Below are positions 22,826 to 35,975 of a DNA stretch of 64,000 bases, piece after piece. The notes below the pieces were generated by a model. It saw nothing but the letters and a program-made list of their open reading frames with translations. It searched no databases and had not been told where the DNA came from. This DNA is from Trichobilharzia regenti. Its lineage: Eukaryota > Platyhelminthes > Trematoda > Strigeidida > Schistosomatidae. The position numbers were made by a program, and so were the translations under genes. The DNA lies in assembly GCA_944472135.2 (NCBI GenBank), contig OX235270.1, positions 121,845,842 to 121,909,841 on the forward strand. Direction: 5' to 3'. The number at the start of each line of letters is the position of its first letter. The stretch's first letter is position 1.

Positions 22826-23030
22826 GTGAAAAGGATGTTTTATACTATTGGGATTAACAGTTACCTAGTGTATGTATAATCTCCAGTGTACATGTTAAAC
22901 ATATTTTGCTATCGACTGTAAATTGTGACTGAATAATATGGTCCTATTTCTGTAACAATTTGATGATGCCTGTAAACTGGCGTCCCTCATGTACTGCATC
23001 ATGAGAATAAATTTATTTATTTACTAATCT
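22826..23030 (+). repeat. T-family repeat T8, 3' part only
   Basis: Starts AAGTGAAAAGGATG like an internal segment of T7 and repeats the 3' half with CTCATG/CATGAG, ending (ATTT)n. Confidence 0.75.
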
Positions 23031-24806
23031 ATTCCTGCCACCCAGAGGACGATCACGAGCACATCGACGGAGTGGTCATCATGATGTCATCAACGGAAGC
23101 CAAAGCTCTCATGCAGTGGGGACGAATCTTCTCCAGGATAATGACAGCCAGGTTCAACTCAAAAGGAAGGAAGGTTACAATCGTTCAATGCTATGCGCCT
23201 ACCAACGTCTCAGAACAAGAGAAGAAGGAGGCGTTCTACAGACAACTACACACAGTAATGGGCAAAGTCCCAAATGGCGATATCAAAATACTGATGGGTG
23301 ATATGAATGTGAAGCTGGGAGTAGACGATACAGGAAGAGAACTCACCATGGGTCGTGAGGCCCTCGGCGAAATGAACGACAATGGTGAACTCTTCTCATA
23401 CTTCTGAGCCTTCAATGATTTGGTGATCGGTGGAAGTGTGTTCAAACACAAGGATATACACAAGGCGAAGTGGATTTCACTAGATGGACACACCAAAAAC
23501 CAGACAGACTTCATTTCAATCTTAATGAAGGGAGACGGAGCCTGCTGGACACTAGGTCGAGGAGAGGAGCAGATGTGGGTTCAGACCACTATCTAGTACA
23601 AGGGACTTTCAAGGTGAAACTAAAAGCCTCGAGGATAACTGGGGATAGGTCACAATGCAAGTTCAACACTCAAAAACTGGAGGACACAACCAAAAAGGAC
23701 ACTTTCACTGCAACTGTCAGAGCAAAGCAGGAAACACTACGCGACATCAAGCAAGAATCACGAGTGGAAGAACATTGGAAGTCGCTGAAGGCAATTCTCA
23801 ACGAGAAGTGATCAACGGTTCTAGTTAGAAAGAAGAGACAAGACAAGGAATGGCTCTCAACGGACACTTGGAAGCTAATTGAGGAGAGGAGAATGCTGAA
23901 AGAGAAAATGATTCAATGCAAGGACGGACAAGAGAAGGAGACGCTGAGCTCAACTTACACAGCACTGGACAAAGAAGTGAAGAAGAGTGCTAGGAAGGAC
24001 AAAAGACGATTCTACGACAACCTCACCACTGAAGCTGAAAGGGCAGCAGGTAAAAGGGACCTGAGGACACTACATCAAAAAACCAAATCTCTATCCGGGA
24101 AGAGATCAACACAAGCGAAACCTGTAAAAGACAGCGAAGGGAACCCAATCACCAAGGAAGAAAGACAGATTAAACAATGATCGGATCACTTCAAAGGGCT
24201 CTTGAACCAACCACCACCTGCAACCCGTCCAGAAATACCTACAACAGCGAGCACACAACTGCAAGTTGACACCAATCCTCCAACGAGAGCTGAAGTCTTG
24301 AATGCAGTCAAGCTTCTGAACGCTGGAAAAGCAGTTGGACCAGATGGAATAGCCCCTGAAGCACTGAAAGTGGACCCAGAGACTACAGCAGACATGCTGA
24401 CTCCATTATTGCAAAGGTCTGAAACGAAGGAGGGAAAGGTGCCTACTGACTGGAGGAAAGGTTACCTCGTGAAACTACCAAAGAAGGGCGACTTAGGACT
24501 CTGCAAGAACTGGTGAGGAATCATGCTCCTGTCGACGCCAAGTAAAATCCTGAGTCGCACCATCCTGGAGAGAATAAAGGGGGCACTGGATGCAGAACTC
24601 TGACCAGAACAAGCTGGATTCAGGAAAGTCAGGCGAATCATGTTCTGACCAAATTGCAACTCTACACATCATCATCACAGAACAAAGCATGGAATGGCAA
24701 TCAAACCTCTACCTGAACTTTATAGAATTTGAGAAGGCCTTCAACAGCGTTGACCGCGAAGTAATTTGGAAACTACTGAAGCACTACGGCGTACCCCAAA
24801 TATTGT

Positions 24807-25016
24807 ATAGGAGAATTGATGTGTTACACAAACAGACTTTATAGCAGATTGTTCCGAATGACTTTTTATCGTAGTTTTATAACAGGAAAAATGTCAGAAG
24901 GAACAACCAAACTGTAAATTATTCATACATGAAATTACGTGTAATTTATATAATAGCTTATTCATGCCTGTACAATTGGTATGTTCCTGCATAAACAGGA
25001 AGAAATATATTATTAT
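24807..25016 (+). repeat. T-family repeat T9 in the SR2-B RT region
   Basis: 5'-truncated short form with hairpin TTCCTG/CAGGAA near 24985-25003 and an ATATATTATTAT end. SR2 sequence expected here is missing, so the insertion came with, or was followed by, a deletion. Confidence 0.75.
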
Positions 25017-25829
25017 GGAAGCAACAAAGACAGGATTCCAAGTGAACATAGACAAGACGGAGGTTATGAAAATAACCAACCAACAACAAGAACAGCAACA
25101 TCCAGCGTCAATCGCCATCAACGGGAGGGATTTGAAAGAGGTTACTTTATCACTCACTGATCTAGGGAGCATTGTCTCAACAACAGGCAGTTGGGACGGA
25201 CAGGGATGTCAAATCGAGAATCGGGAAGGAGAGAAACACATTCATCATCAACCTGAAATCAATCTGGAAATCTTCGTCACTCAGCATCAACAACAAAATT
25301 CCGTCGGATTTTCAATACAAACGTCAAGTCAGTCAGATCTTCTATACGGATGAGAAACTTGGCGGGCGGGCAGGTTACAAAGAATATTTCCAACAGCCTG
25401 TTGCAGACCAGACCTTTATTAACAACTGTCTTCGTTCTGTACTGAAGATCAGATGGCCGGGCCGGAAAGAATCACCAACAAGAAACTATGGGAACAAACA
25501 AAACAAGAACCAATCGCCCAACAAATATGCAGGAGAAAGTGGACATGGATTGGACACTCGCTGAGCCTGGAGGCCGGCTGGTGACATCGCGCGTCAGGCC
25601 ATTGTTCGAGTGGAACCCGAAAGGGAAGAGGCGAGTGGGACGTCAGTGCAAGGGTGACATGGAGGAGATTATGTGAAGGGGATTCGAAACAGTATGGACT
25701 AACATGGATGCAGGTGAAAAGTACAGCAGCAGAAGACAGAAGCAAGTGGAGACGTGCAGCTGAACCCCTATGTTCTACTAGGAGCCCAAGGGAACAATAA
25801 TAACAGAAATACTAAACGACGAGGCGTGT

Positions 25830-26358
25830 GCAAACGATTTAGCTAATAACGCACCAGTTTCTTTGGTTGGGCATGGTGCCCGATAAACACAGTCTATGAG
25901 ACGTTTTCACTTATCTCCATGTAAGACGAACCAGAGTGAATCGGGTACCTCATTCAGTATTTCATCTTCCACCTTACTGACTACAAATGAGCTATGTATC
26001 TATATGAGACATCCTCCACCACACTTGCGATCTCTATTTTCATGGTGTACGGTGTAGTAATCTATGCCCATATGCACATCAAGTATAGAGGATGAGCACC
26101 ATGATTCAGTTATCAGAGAAACAGTAGGCTTGGCGATTAATAACAGTGTCCTTACTCAGATACCTTGTCGATTAAGGACCGCGCATTAATTAGTACTACC
26201 GTGAATAAGTTACGGGATACTGCGCACTGGCTTAAAATATCACCATAACCTAGTTCTGCTTGTGCGTCAGCACCGGAGTAGTTTATAAATGATAAGAGGG
26301 TCGGACTGGATGTCCATTCATCGGGGTTAGAGTTCGATGAGGTAGTCCTAAGTGCCAT
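25830..26358 (-). pseudogene. CR1 endonuclease N-terminal part, broken
   Basis: The minus frame reads VVLINARSLIDKVSE (26205 to 26152), a stop and frame loss, then ITESWCSSSILD, IDYYTVHHENRDRKCGGGCL and CVYRAPCP. This matches the LINARSVLNKL, ITESWCHSDILD, GKGGGCLMYF and CTYRAPGTF blocks of the plus-strand copy. Several stops interrupt it. No catalytic GDFN block remains because the copy ends at SR2-B. Confidence 0.72.
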
Positions 26359-26850
26359 GGGGCGTACCAGTGATTCAGGACACCTAAAAATTTACTGTGT
26401 GTTACTGGATATACGGGTAGTGTTTAGGCCTGGGTTGTGGATTATAAGGCATGGCATCATAAGGTCTACCCAACAATCTGCCAATCGTCATACCTATACA
26501 CATCTTCGTGTTGTTTTTATAACTAGAAGGATATTGTGGGTGAAGGTGCTTCGGTTGTAAGACTTTGGTGGTTTTGGGGCCTTAGTTTCTATGGGGTGGA
26601 TTATGCTGAAAGTCACCTAACATATTTGTGTTTCGTGAGGATTTCTTCGTATCAAGTGTGGGTCTATTGACACACTAACTCTCAGCAGGCTTATTGAATA
26701 CCAAGTATTCTTCCCCATAATTAGTATAAATCCTGCGAAATTTGTTCATCGTGGTGAGGTTACTGCGTCTGGGTGAGAATTTCTTAGAACAACTTGCTGC
26801 AGTTCTAGCTATTTTAACATCTCTCGGTGAGAACTTATTTACAGGGATGC

Positions 26851-27208
26851 TGTCAGCCACGTCTCGTAAACCGTTAATGCCCAGCTCTTGCTACGCTGGG
26901 CCTCACGCTGTTCCTTGAAGCTTCTCACAAACGCTTAGTACCAACGGACGCAAAACCAAAACACCGATTGGCGACTCGAGAATTCTTTATTGTAACACCG
27001 ACACATAAACAATGTTACAACTAAGGTCTGTGAACAAATATTACAATAATAAATCACAATATTACTTCTGACGGTTGTCTCCTGACTTCTTTCTGAACAG
27101 CGACCGATGAGATGATGACTGGCTGATTGATGCCTCCGCGAAAATTGGGGAAGTTGGGTTTGAGCAAACAACCATGAATTGATCGTTCAATCTTCAACTA
27201 CATTGACA
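26851..27208 (-). repeat. Solo LTR inside CR1
   Basis: TGTCAGCC...CATTGACA, 358 bp. Flanking 5-mers GATGC (26846-26850) and GATGG (27209-27213) match at four of five bases, consistent with a target duplication of a single insertion reduced to one LTR. Confidence 0.82.
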
Positions 27209-28390
27209 GATGGTGATGTCTAAATCAGTTCCTGGTTACATTGGCAGGCGTGGTTGCTGTGTAGTTGGCTGAATGCTACTGTCAGTACTAGGTGAATGAT
27301 GTCCACTCGTCTAGTATTTTCCAACGACACTGCGGCTCAGCATTAAGGATTGTGGGGGAGTTTGTATACAAGTGTGGGTTCCCTTAGACTTGACATTTTG
27401 TTGAGGATAGATCTATAGTTAATAGGGATTGGTTGAAGTTGCGGATCAAAATATTGTTTGATGTATTTGAGCTGGTTAATTAGGTCCAAGTTGGATCCAC
27501 CATCCATTGGTTCTGAGTGGCGTTGGTGCTATGAATTACAAGAATTGAAAAATACCATATAAGATTGTGTCTGTTCCTTTTGGTGAGTGATGAGTTTTAG
27601 TATCGGATTCAACATGGAATAAGGTGGTTTTATTCCTAGATAGGTCGGAGACAAGGGCAGGTTTATTTATTCGGCCTGGGCTTGCACAAGCATTGGATGT
27701 GCTTAATAAATGCTTAATAAATTAATGGATGGACTGCAGCTACTATCCTTTGAAGAGGGAGGCAATGGCAGTGGTTCGCATTGATAAGTGTTGACATCCC
27801 CACTAGGCCCTTCGTCTTCACACGGGTTTCATTGTGTGTACTGCTGCATTGCGGATTAATTCCCAGCAGACTCGTGCCACATGTTCTGTCGAAGTTCGTC
27901 CGTGTGCCATACTCTGAGGATCCAGAGTGGCTGGCAGCTGAGCTCTGAGTATTGTCACTTACACCATTTGGAGTGATGGTGTTGCTACGTCAGTCATTAG
28001 TGTGGGCCACATCAGGAGTGCGATTATAATCCCACAGTCCCCCATCTGGTGTCGTGTTCTGCAGAGCCGATTCTGTGAGGTTCGAGGAGACGAGACCAAG
28101 GGTTCTACTGTGTTAACCGAGGGGTGATTTATGTCGGTGAATCGTAATGTTTTATTCCCCTCACCATTGTTTAGCGAGGTAATTTTAAGCGCGCCCTCCA
28201 ATAACAGTCTTCCGTACTATAAGTCCGATTTCTATGTAGCTCATAACCCGCAATAAGATAAGCCGCGAATCGATGAATTTCCCAGCCTGAGACTGTGTTC
28301 CAAAGTGAAAGCGCTTTGGACTGCAGTGGTCATGCCTATTATCTTTCAGTCTGTGGCACTTTATTTGAGTGTCAGACATTTCGCCGCCAT

Positions 28391-28817
28391 TAATTGGTAA
28401 GATGCCCTCACCACTTAAGCCTACAGATTTTGATGTTCACGGATAGTATACTAACGGAAGTTCGAACACCCACAACTTCTATAGTACTTGTTCCGCGTAG
28501 ATCCAAGGCAAAGCGAAACACCTGAATTGATCGTGCAAATTACGAGTTAGATTTCGAGACCAAATCAGAGTGCGAGACGATTACCCGATCAATGCAAATA
28601 CCGCTGTAGCACTATGCAATAAGTACCGTCAACAGAACAATTTTATATGCTCCCACTTCTGTGTCAATGATCCGACCACTTCTCAATACTATTGATACTG
28701 ACGAATCGTTTCCAACTTATACTATCAACGCCTTCTCGCCCAAGCGAAATTCATCACTCACTCCAAACTTTGAACACATCTTAGCGGCTGGACACTGAAT
28801 CCACTCGACAAATTATC
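28391..28817. other. Possible decayed 5' part of the R2-type element
   Basis: No clean ORF and no zinc-finger motif could be read. Confidence 0.35.
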
Positions 28818-31264
28818 ATGCAAACATATGCGAATGATATTACTCTTGAGGAGACACGTCAACTTCTGGATAAGCGGGGCCAACAACTGTTCCCTAGAAG
28901 ATGGAAACCATCCAAGCAGCGATACGTCCCCGGTCTCCCATCAAACTTAAACAACAAGAAGAGGCGTTGCATTTCATATGCTCACATGCAAACGCTCTTC
29001 CACCGTTCTCCAAAAGATGCTGCGAACACGGTACTCGATGGCAGATGGAGAGACACGTTTACATGTAGGCCTTCCGCTATAGGAGGCTTCAATGAATTTT
29101 GGATAGAAACCTTCACATGCTCAGCCCTACCAGACACTAGACCGGTTTAGGAATACCTTCCAAATAATAACGACCTGATCGCCCCAGTTTCAACTGAAGA
29201 GATCAAATGGGCACTAAAAGAGATGGTCAAATCCGCGGCCGGTGTTGACCGCATAACTGCTAAAGACCTCCAGAAAATTAACCACACTAGTCTGACTGGG
29301 TATCTTAACACTCCTTTGCTGACGTCTTTTCTACCTTTACCCTTGTCAGCTTCCAGGGTCACCTTCATCCCCAAGACATCACACCCCGATAACCCTACTG
29401 ACCTCCGGCCTATCTCCATAACTTCTGTCGTTACTCGCTGTCTGCACAGGATTATCGCCAAGCGTTGGTCCAGATCATTCCCAATGGAAAAAACTACAGT
29501 TTGCCTTCCTACAACGCGATGGCTGCTTCGAAGCGACCAATCTTCTTCACGACATCTTGAGAGAAGCGCACTCCGACTACATAAGTCGCGCATTGGCTAT
29601 TCTCGACATTTCGAAAGCTTTTAATAGCGTCCTACATCAAACAATTTTAAGGGTGGCTAAAAGCTGTGGTGCGCCCTCAGTGCCTAGAGAATATCTTACA
29701 AACTGCTATTCCAACTCCTACAGTCTCTTCCACGAAGTGAAGTGTCATCCAACACGGGGGGTCAAACAGGGTGACCTTCTGTCACCGCTTCTCTTCATCA
29801 TGACTATGGATGAGATACTCAATGTTTTTGAAGCCCATGACCCCATCTACGTTGATGGTCATCCTTTACACTACTTAGCATATGCCGATGATCTCATCAT
29901 CGTAGCTCCAAACGCTGTGGCTCTTCAAAACAAACTCAGCTGTATCGCCGCCTCACTGGAACTTGCGGATTATCGATCAACGTCAACAAAAGCCGTACAA
30001 TCAACATAGTCGCTGACAGACAGGGTAAAATCATGGCTCTTTCTCCAACTATCTTCAATATCAACTGCCAGTCAATTCCAACCATCTCGCCAACAGAGGA
30101 ATTTACCTATCTGGGCGTTCCCTTCAATTACAAAGGCAGGCGCTGCTTCGACAATGTGGGTGTCCTCAATGGATACTTAGAAAATGTGAAACGCCCCCCC
30201 CTCAAACCTCATCAACGAATTAAAATCCTGAAGAACAATCTGATTCCTCCACTACTCTATTCATTGACTCTTAGCATCACCCACAAGAATACTCTGATAA
30301 CGATGGACAAACTTATTCGTGCAGCTGTCCGCCGATGGCTCCACCTGCCGAAGGACACTCCGACAGCATTTTTCCCCGCTGATATCAAAAAGGGAGGCCT
30401 GGGAATCATGAATCTCTCAACAACGATTCCAAGCCATTGGCGCAAAAGAATCGAGGCACTGCTCAATAATAGGAATCCGCTCATACGCAGCATAGCGTCC
30501 TCCGCCACCTTCACGCCTTTTCTTAGGATCTGCAATCTTCCGATGCAAGCCCACAGACAAATAGTAACATCAGCAGAAGAAGCACATAAAAGCTGGGCAC
30601 AACAGCTACGCTCATCAGCGGATGGTTATGGTTTGACGGAATCAACATGTCCCGAATCTCACAAATGGCTTCTCAAATCTGAAATGGTCTTGCCCAAACT
30701 CTATGTACGGGGCGTTCAACTGCGTGGCAGACTCTTGGGCACAAAAACGAGAAATGCGCGGGAGGTCCTAGAGCCGACAGCAGCTGCAGAGGCGGTTGTG
30801 ATCAACCAGAAAATCTTCAACATATTCTTCAGCATTGCTCTCTTACTCACGAGGTCAGATGCAAGAGACACAACGACGTCCTCAAGCTGATCGCCAACAA
30901 AATCCGCAAATTCAATACCAGATTTTACATCGAGCCGCGTGTTCCAACGCCCACGTCTTTCCGTCAACCAGATATGATTATCCTGTTAGACGGTGTGGCA
31001 TACATTCCGGACGTAACAATCTGCAGCGACGCCTACATTTACATCAGCCATGCGTCGAAGATGTCAAAATACTGAGCTCCAAAGATGGTTGCTGCATGGT
31101 AACGATTCCTGTCTACAATGGGACATACAGTTCAAAGAATCATGCAAATTCCTGTTGTAACCTCTTATTGAGAATATCTCCGCAGACTCTTTTTCACCCC
31201 TTTCGACATTTCACGCCTCCGCATCTCAACCATTCAAGGCTGTTTGAAAATCTATGATACTTAA
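28818..31264 (+). pseudogene. R2-clade reverse transcriptase/endonuclease
   Basis: R2-type elements encode an RT with a restriction-like endonuclease at the C-terminus. Visible in order: KRRCISYAHMQTLFHRSPKD, a basic region before the RT (28945-29010); AAGVDRITAKDL; LRPISITSVVTRCLH; LDISKAFNSVLH; GVKQGDLLSPLLF; YADDLIIVA (29881-29907); FTYLGVPF; and RAAVRRWLHLP with KKGGLGIM. In another frame follow HCSLTHEVRCKRH (about 30833-30871) and PDMIILLDG...PDVTICSD (from 30968), the zinc and endonuclease signature. The frame order is 0, 1, 0, 2 with stops at about 29149, 31072 and 31171; the last codon block ends at 31264. No zinc-finger N-terminus was found and the flanks are not 28S rDNA. Confidence 0.78.
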
Positions 31265-32161
31265 ATGCGTGGAACGTATGGACTCAGACGTAGAAAAGAA
31301 TTGAACCATTGATATTGTAAATTTATTGCCATATAGGAATACTATTTTTCTTCCGTTTACTCTGATACCATTTGGCATAATTCACACGCGAGACACATTG
31401 TGACACTCATGAACATATATATACTCATGGAACCGATAATACTGTTATTAGCCTCCTAAAATGCCTGATAACTTTGTTTATTCTATATATTTTAATTGTT
31501 CTATACTACATACACGCATAGAGCATATTGTCGCTATAAACTTCTCCCGATGTTAAATACTATCACCACATTCAACTGTTGATGCTACCCCATGGTTCAT
31601 ACATGAAAGTAACATTCACATGCTAAAAATTAATAGAGACTTGTATTACATTTGATGATTCTATGAACATAAATGATTAAAAATCATACTTTTGTACCAA
31701 TCACGAATATCTCACATCAACATATGACATAAACAATCACTCACAATTACACATGTATGTACAAACACTTCTAACTGACAGTGCCGCAGAAAAAGTACAC
31801 ATTATTGAGTTCAGTATTAAATAAAAATTGTCCATTCGCGGAAGCGAATTATGTTAAGTGAGGGATCATGCACAAGTGGACTGCGTCCAAAATGGCGTGG
31901 ATGCTTGACCGTAAGCCTTCAGCTAAACAAGTGGACTTAAACAGTGGGGGCAGCACCCTATGTTCAGTGACGAATACCGTGGCCAATGAGTCTGGGGATT
32001 TACCTACCGCTACAGATGTCACACTGGTAATGAGTTTTATATCCTTTATTAATTGATAAGATCATGAAGAACAAATCTAGTTCGAAACGTCATCCAGTAA
32101 ATAATACTGTCTCGCTGTTTGACATATCTGATAAACAGAGTGATATGGTATCGAAATTTTC
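31265..32161. other. No gene recognised
   Basis: AT-rich 3' flank of the R2-type element plus unassigned sequence. A 62-codon ORF at 31868-32056 has no recognisable domain. Confidence 0.5.
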
Positions 32162-34315
32162 AACTGGAGAGTCTACTCCAGTTTAGTCGCTCAGACGACA
32201 ACTACAACCACAGCTAGGCAGTATGGGGCTATCATGATATCACCATACGCAGTCAAAGCCCTGATGCAGTGGAAACCAATTTCATCCAGGATCATGACAG
32301 GAGGATTCAACTCAAAAGGAAGGTCACAATTATCATGCAATGCTACGCATGGTGCCACGAACAGCGCGGAACAAGAGAAGGAGGAAGACTTTTACAGACA
32401 ACTACAAACAGTAGTGGACATTGAAATCCCTATGGGCAATATGAATGCAAGACAAACTGGGAGTAGATAATACATGAAGAGGACTCATCAGAGATAGAGA
32501 GGCTCTGGCTTAGTGAAATGAACAAGAACGGAGAATTATTCGCAGACTTCTGCGCTTTAATTGATTTGGTGATCGGAGGGAGCGTGTACGAGTACAAGTA
32601 CATACACAAAGCAACATGGATTTCGCCTGACGGATACACCAAAAACCAGACAGGTTTCATCTCAATGCTGCTCAAGGAAATGGAGACGCAGCCTGCTGGA
32701 CGCGAAGTCAAGCAGCGGAGCAGATGTAGGCCAAGACCATCACCTATTTCACGGAACTTTCAAGGTGAAGCTAAATCATATAGAACAACTGGAGACAGAC
32801 CACTCTAATCCGAGTACAACCTTCACAAAACTAAGGGAGAAAACTAAAAAGGGTGCCTTCATTACAGATCAGATCGAGGGGAAGTCGGAGGCATCACCGA
32901 GGGAAGCTGCATGCAAGAACATCGGAATCCTATGACAGTGATATTCAGGGGAACGTGAGTGGCGTGTCAGTAAGAAGGGAGAGACAAGACAAGGAATAGC
33001 TCTCAACGGATACCAGCCTGGAAGCTATTAGAAGAGAGGAGAGGAAGATGGTGAAGGGAAAGATAACTCAACGCAAAGGTAGGCAACAAAGAGGAAGCTG
33101 AGTTCATTGTACACTGCACTGAATAAAGAAGTGAAGAAGGGTAATAGGAGAGACGCAAGACAAAATACGACACACTGGCTGGCAACCGAAACAGAACGAG
33201 CAGGCCACCGATATAAGAGACCTCAGAACAATATATCAGTTGGCTTAGTCTATATCCGGGAAGAGATCGACCCGGTTGATGAAACCAATAAAAGATGTTC
33301 AAGGGAATCTGATTACCAAGGAGGAGAAACAAACAAAACAATGGTTACCTACTGATTGGATGAAAGGCTGGCCACCTTGTCAACCTGCCGAGGAATGACG
33401 GCTTAGGTGTCTCCAAGAACTGGCGTGGAATAACGCTCTTGTCCACTGCAAGTAAAATACTAATTTGCATCATCCTGGGGAGAATAAAAGATATGCAATG
33501 GAAGCAGAACTCTGCCAGCCCCACTTGAACAAGCTGGGTTCAGGAAAGGCAAATCATGTGCTGATCGAATTGGAACTCTATGCGTCGTCATCGCAGAACG
33601 AAGCATAGAATGGCAGTCATATCTATCACTAACTCAACTTCGAAAGGGCCTTCACCAGACAGTGTCCACCGAGAAATATTCTGGGTACCACTTCAACACT
33701 ACGGCGTGCAGTGGCCAAGTCTTAGTCAACCGTATTCAACGGCTGGCTATATGACAGTGCCACGCGTCGGGTGATCCACAACGGAAAACCCACCGAGGCA
33801 TTTGAAGTGAATACAGGAGTAAGACATAGCAGCCTGCCTTTTATCACCGATGATTTTCTTGATTGTGGTGGACTAGATTATGCGTGATGAAGATAACCAA
33901 CGAACGGAAGCAAAAACAACAACAACAACCAGCACCAGTGACCATCAGTTGGAGAGATTCGAATGAGGTGACTTCCTCCCCTTATGTAGGAGGCATCGTC
34001 TCAACTACATCCGGGTGGAACGGATGAAGATGTCAAACTTAGCCAGAATCGCAAAGCAGAGACACACCTTTACCGATCTGAAACCAGTTTGAAAATCTCC
34101 TGCCCGACTCAGTCAGCATAAAGAACAAAATTCGAATTTTCAAGACAAATGTGAAGTCAGTCAGTTCTTCCATACGGATCAGAAACTTGCACTGAGTGTC
34201 ACAAATAGGATTTCCAACAGATTGGAGACATTTACCACAATTGCTTTCACTGGCTCCATACTGAAGATCAAACGACCAGCTGGACAGAAAGAATTGGCAG
34301 CAAGAAACTCTGAGT
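32162..34315 (+). pseudogene. SR2-like RTE element, copy C, strongly decayed
   Basis: 5' truncated at about the same point as copy B resumes (GAGAGTCTACTCCAGTT). Recognisable pieces: NSKGR and CNATHGATNSAEQEKEED (32234-32470), MNKNGELFADFCALIDLVIGGS and TKNQTGFISMLLKEME (32518-32690), a basic linker near 33000-33200, and RT pieces LNFERAF-like and GVRHSSLP-like near 33620-33840. A C-terminal stretch is readable to about 34315. Frames change every 100-200 bp and the catalytic box is not readable. This is the oldest-looking of the four SR2 copies. Confidence 0.7.
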
Positions 34316-35806
34316 GTCCCACATTCATGGCCTTACCATACTTTATTTCCCACATCGCAATCCTCGAATCTTCCATAGACGAATTCAGTGATCTTTTTCG
34401 GAAGTAAGTGCTGAAGTTATGCTACATGCACATGAGAAAATCCATGTATCAATATTAAAGGAGTAATGATAATATTAGGGGTCAGCATATCCCAGTTCAC
34501 GGTTTGAGCCGTGTTAAGTGGTAGTGATCAGGCAGCTCGACGCTTGCGGCGTACTGGTGAGCTATGCGACTTACTACTGCTTTGTGAGGGAGATGGGTTG
34601 CATCGTGTAACAAGCAGAGATGTACTACCGGCCATCGGACTAACAAGCGCCTGAGATCGTGGCTTTTCATTTGATTAACCATAAACACTTAGTAAAAGAG
34701 CTGATGGTTACAGTTATGGAGGAGACAGATTACATGTAATGTGTCACGCTTAAATGTAACGCGAAAGTTGAACGTCGTACCACGTAATATTGGCCTTTAT
34801 TATGTCTCACTTTGAAGCCTAGAGACCGTCATGAAGCAATATTCATCTTCACAGACTAGCGAGAACTCCGAAACCGTCCAAATGAATGCCTCATAACATT
34901 TCCACCAATTCATAACTCGGCAAAGTTCAACAATAGCGTTCCATGGGATCCGAACGCACGTGTGTCACTGAGCCGACCAATCACAAAAATGAAGAGCTTT
35001 TGCATGAAAAATGACGTATATTTACAAGAAAATGCATGAAAACACATTTTACAGGGTATCTTTCTCTAACATGACTTAAAAATACTCCCCAGTTATAATG
35101 AGGAATATCAGTTGCTAAGTTGAATTAGTTTCTGTGCATGTATTCACCGAGGTGACTGAAGATTAGTTGTTTCGTGAATCGTTTATCTCTCTGATCCTGT
35201 TGTGCAGTCTTCTCCAAAAGCCTTCGGTTGAATTACTGTGGTTTCCAGTGAGAGGATCGATGAACACTTACCAGGAAAGTGTGGATAATAAAACAAATGA
35301 AAGTAAATGACATCAACCGTAAATCTCTCCCTAGTAGTAACCCTAATTATGATCCTGACCCCAACCCAATGCTTACCTTGACCCTAACGAGCTATTGACT
35401 CACTGTCCAAACAGTACTTAAAATGTGTTCTGGGTCAAATTTGCTCCTTAGAGTCGGTGAATAGTATTGATATTTCCGCTATGATAGTGACAGGTGCCGT
35501 TAGCCAGCGACCAGCACCCGTTCAGGGTCATTGGGGCGTTCGCCCTCCTGAGACGCTATTGTTGAAACCTCGCACATAACTCAGTATCAAATATCTAAAT
35601 AATATATACATATATATGTCATTCGCGAAACACATTGACAATGAAATAGGCGTCGTTGTTGGTGTTTGTCACAAATCCACTTATGTCTTGGTGGCACAAG
35701 ATTCGAACAGGCCGCACAGTTAGAAATTATGGATAACAGAAAGATCGGAGATAAAAAGAAGAAGAAAAGGAATCGCCTCGATCGAGAAAGTAATTTTTTC
35801 TTTTAG
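34316..35806. other. No gene recognised
   Basis: Mixed sequence with short ORFs only. 35340-35400 is a CCCTAA-like low-complexity stretch and 35585-35615 an AT run. A box B-like GTTCGAATC occurs on the minus strand near 35700 without a tRNA fold. Confidence 0.45.
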
Positions 35807-35975
35807 TAACCCATGTTCTGTAGATTATTACCCTTGGAGAAAGGAACGGATCAGTGGCTCAGAGACTCAGGAAGAGGCAGCACCCATAAGGAAATCGAAA
35901 AGACTAGCCGAAAAACAACCAGTGGATTATAACAGATTGATGTCACATGAGAAATGTGTTTGCTGTCGAAAATAA
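35807..35975 (+). other. Candidate terminal exon or TE ORF end
   Basis: A T-rich acceptor-like TTTTTTCTTTTAG ends at 35806. An open frame follows to TAA at 35973-35975, encoding a basic peptide with PIRKSKRLAEKQPVDYNRL. Basic tails of this kind also occur at integrase C-termini, so it could equally be an LTR-element remnant. Function not recognised. Confidence 0.25.

Larger units (their letters stand above)
21840..25700 (+). pseudogene. SR2-like endonuclease/RT of copy B, broken
   Basis: Begins ISWNVRTMWETGKAAQMS near 21850. After the insertion block, 23072-23407 gives VQCYAPTNV and GDMNVKLGVDDTGRE, ending in a stop where copy D reads on. QTDFIS and SDHYLVQGT follow in other frames near 23500-23600. 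24202-24516 carries KAVGPDGI and KLPKKGDLG. NLYLNFIEFEKAFNSVDRE is near 24708-24761, just before T9. After T9 the text resumes with VNIDKTEVMKI, so the YADD-like catalytic box is lost. The C-terminal SLSINNKI...RQVSQIFYT and W.RAAE.LCSTRS segments are recognisable to 25790. Dead copy. Confidence 0.78.
21600..25802 (+). mobile_element. SR2-like RTE element, copy B, with nested T repeats
   Basis: 5' untranslated region (about 21600-21835), start of the endonuclease (21840-22002), a T6-T7-T8 insertion block, then coding sequence resuming at about 23031. The junction text (CAACGGGAGAGAATTCTGTGC, then CTATTCCTGCCACCCAGAGG) is continuous with copy D once the block is removed. T9 replaces about 500 bp of the RT palm. 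The element ends near 25802 in AATAATAAC. Confidence 0.8.
25806..28390 (-). mobile_element. CR1-type element on minus strand, 3' truncated
   Basis: Minus-strand order: possible ORF1 or leader (28390 to about 26360), then the endonuclease start. It is cut at 25806 by the end of SR2-B and interrupted at 26851-27208 by a solo LTR. The segment 28379-28185 opens with ATG but its product is not recognised. Confidence 0.65.

Noticed and set aside
29147..29593. Minus-strand ORF of 148 codons
   Set aside because: Antisense of the R2-type RT; the plus frames carry the RT motifs in order.
28818..31264. Evidence of an rDNA locus from the R2-type element
   Set aside because: No 28S or other rRNA sequence is recognisable on either side.
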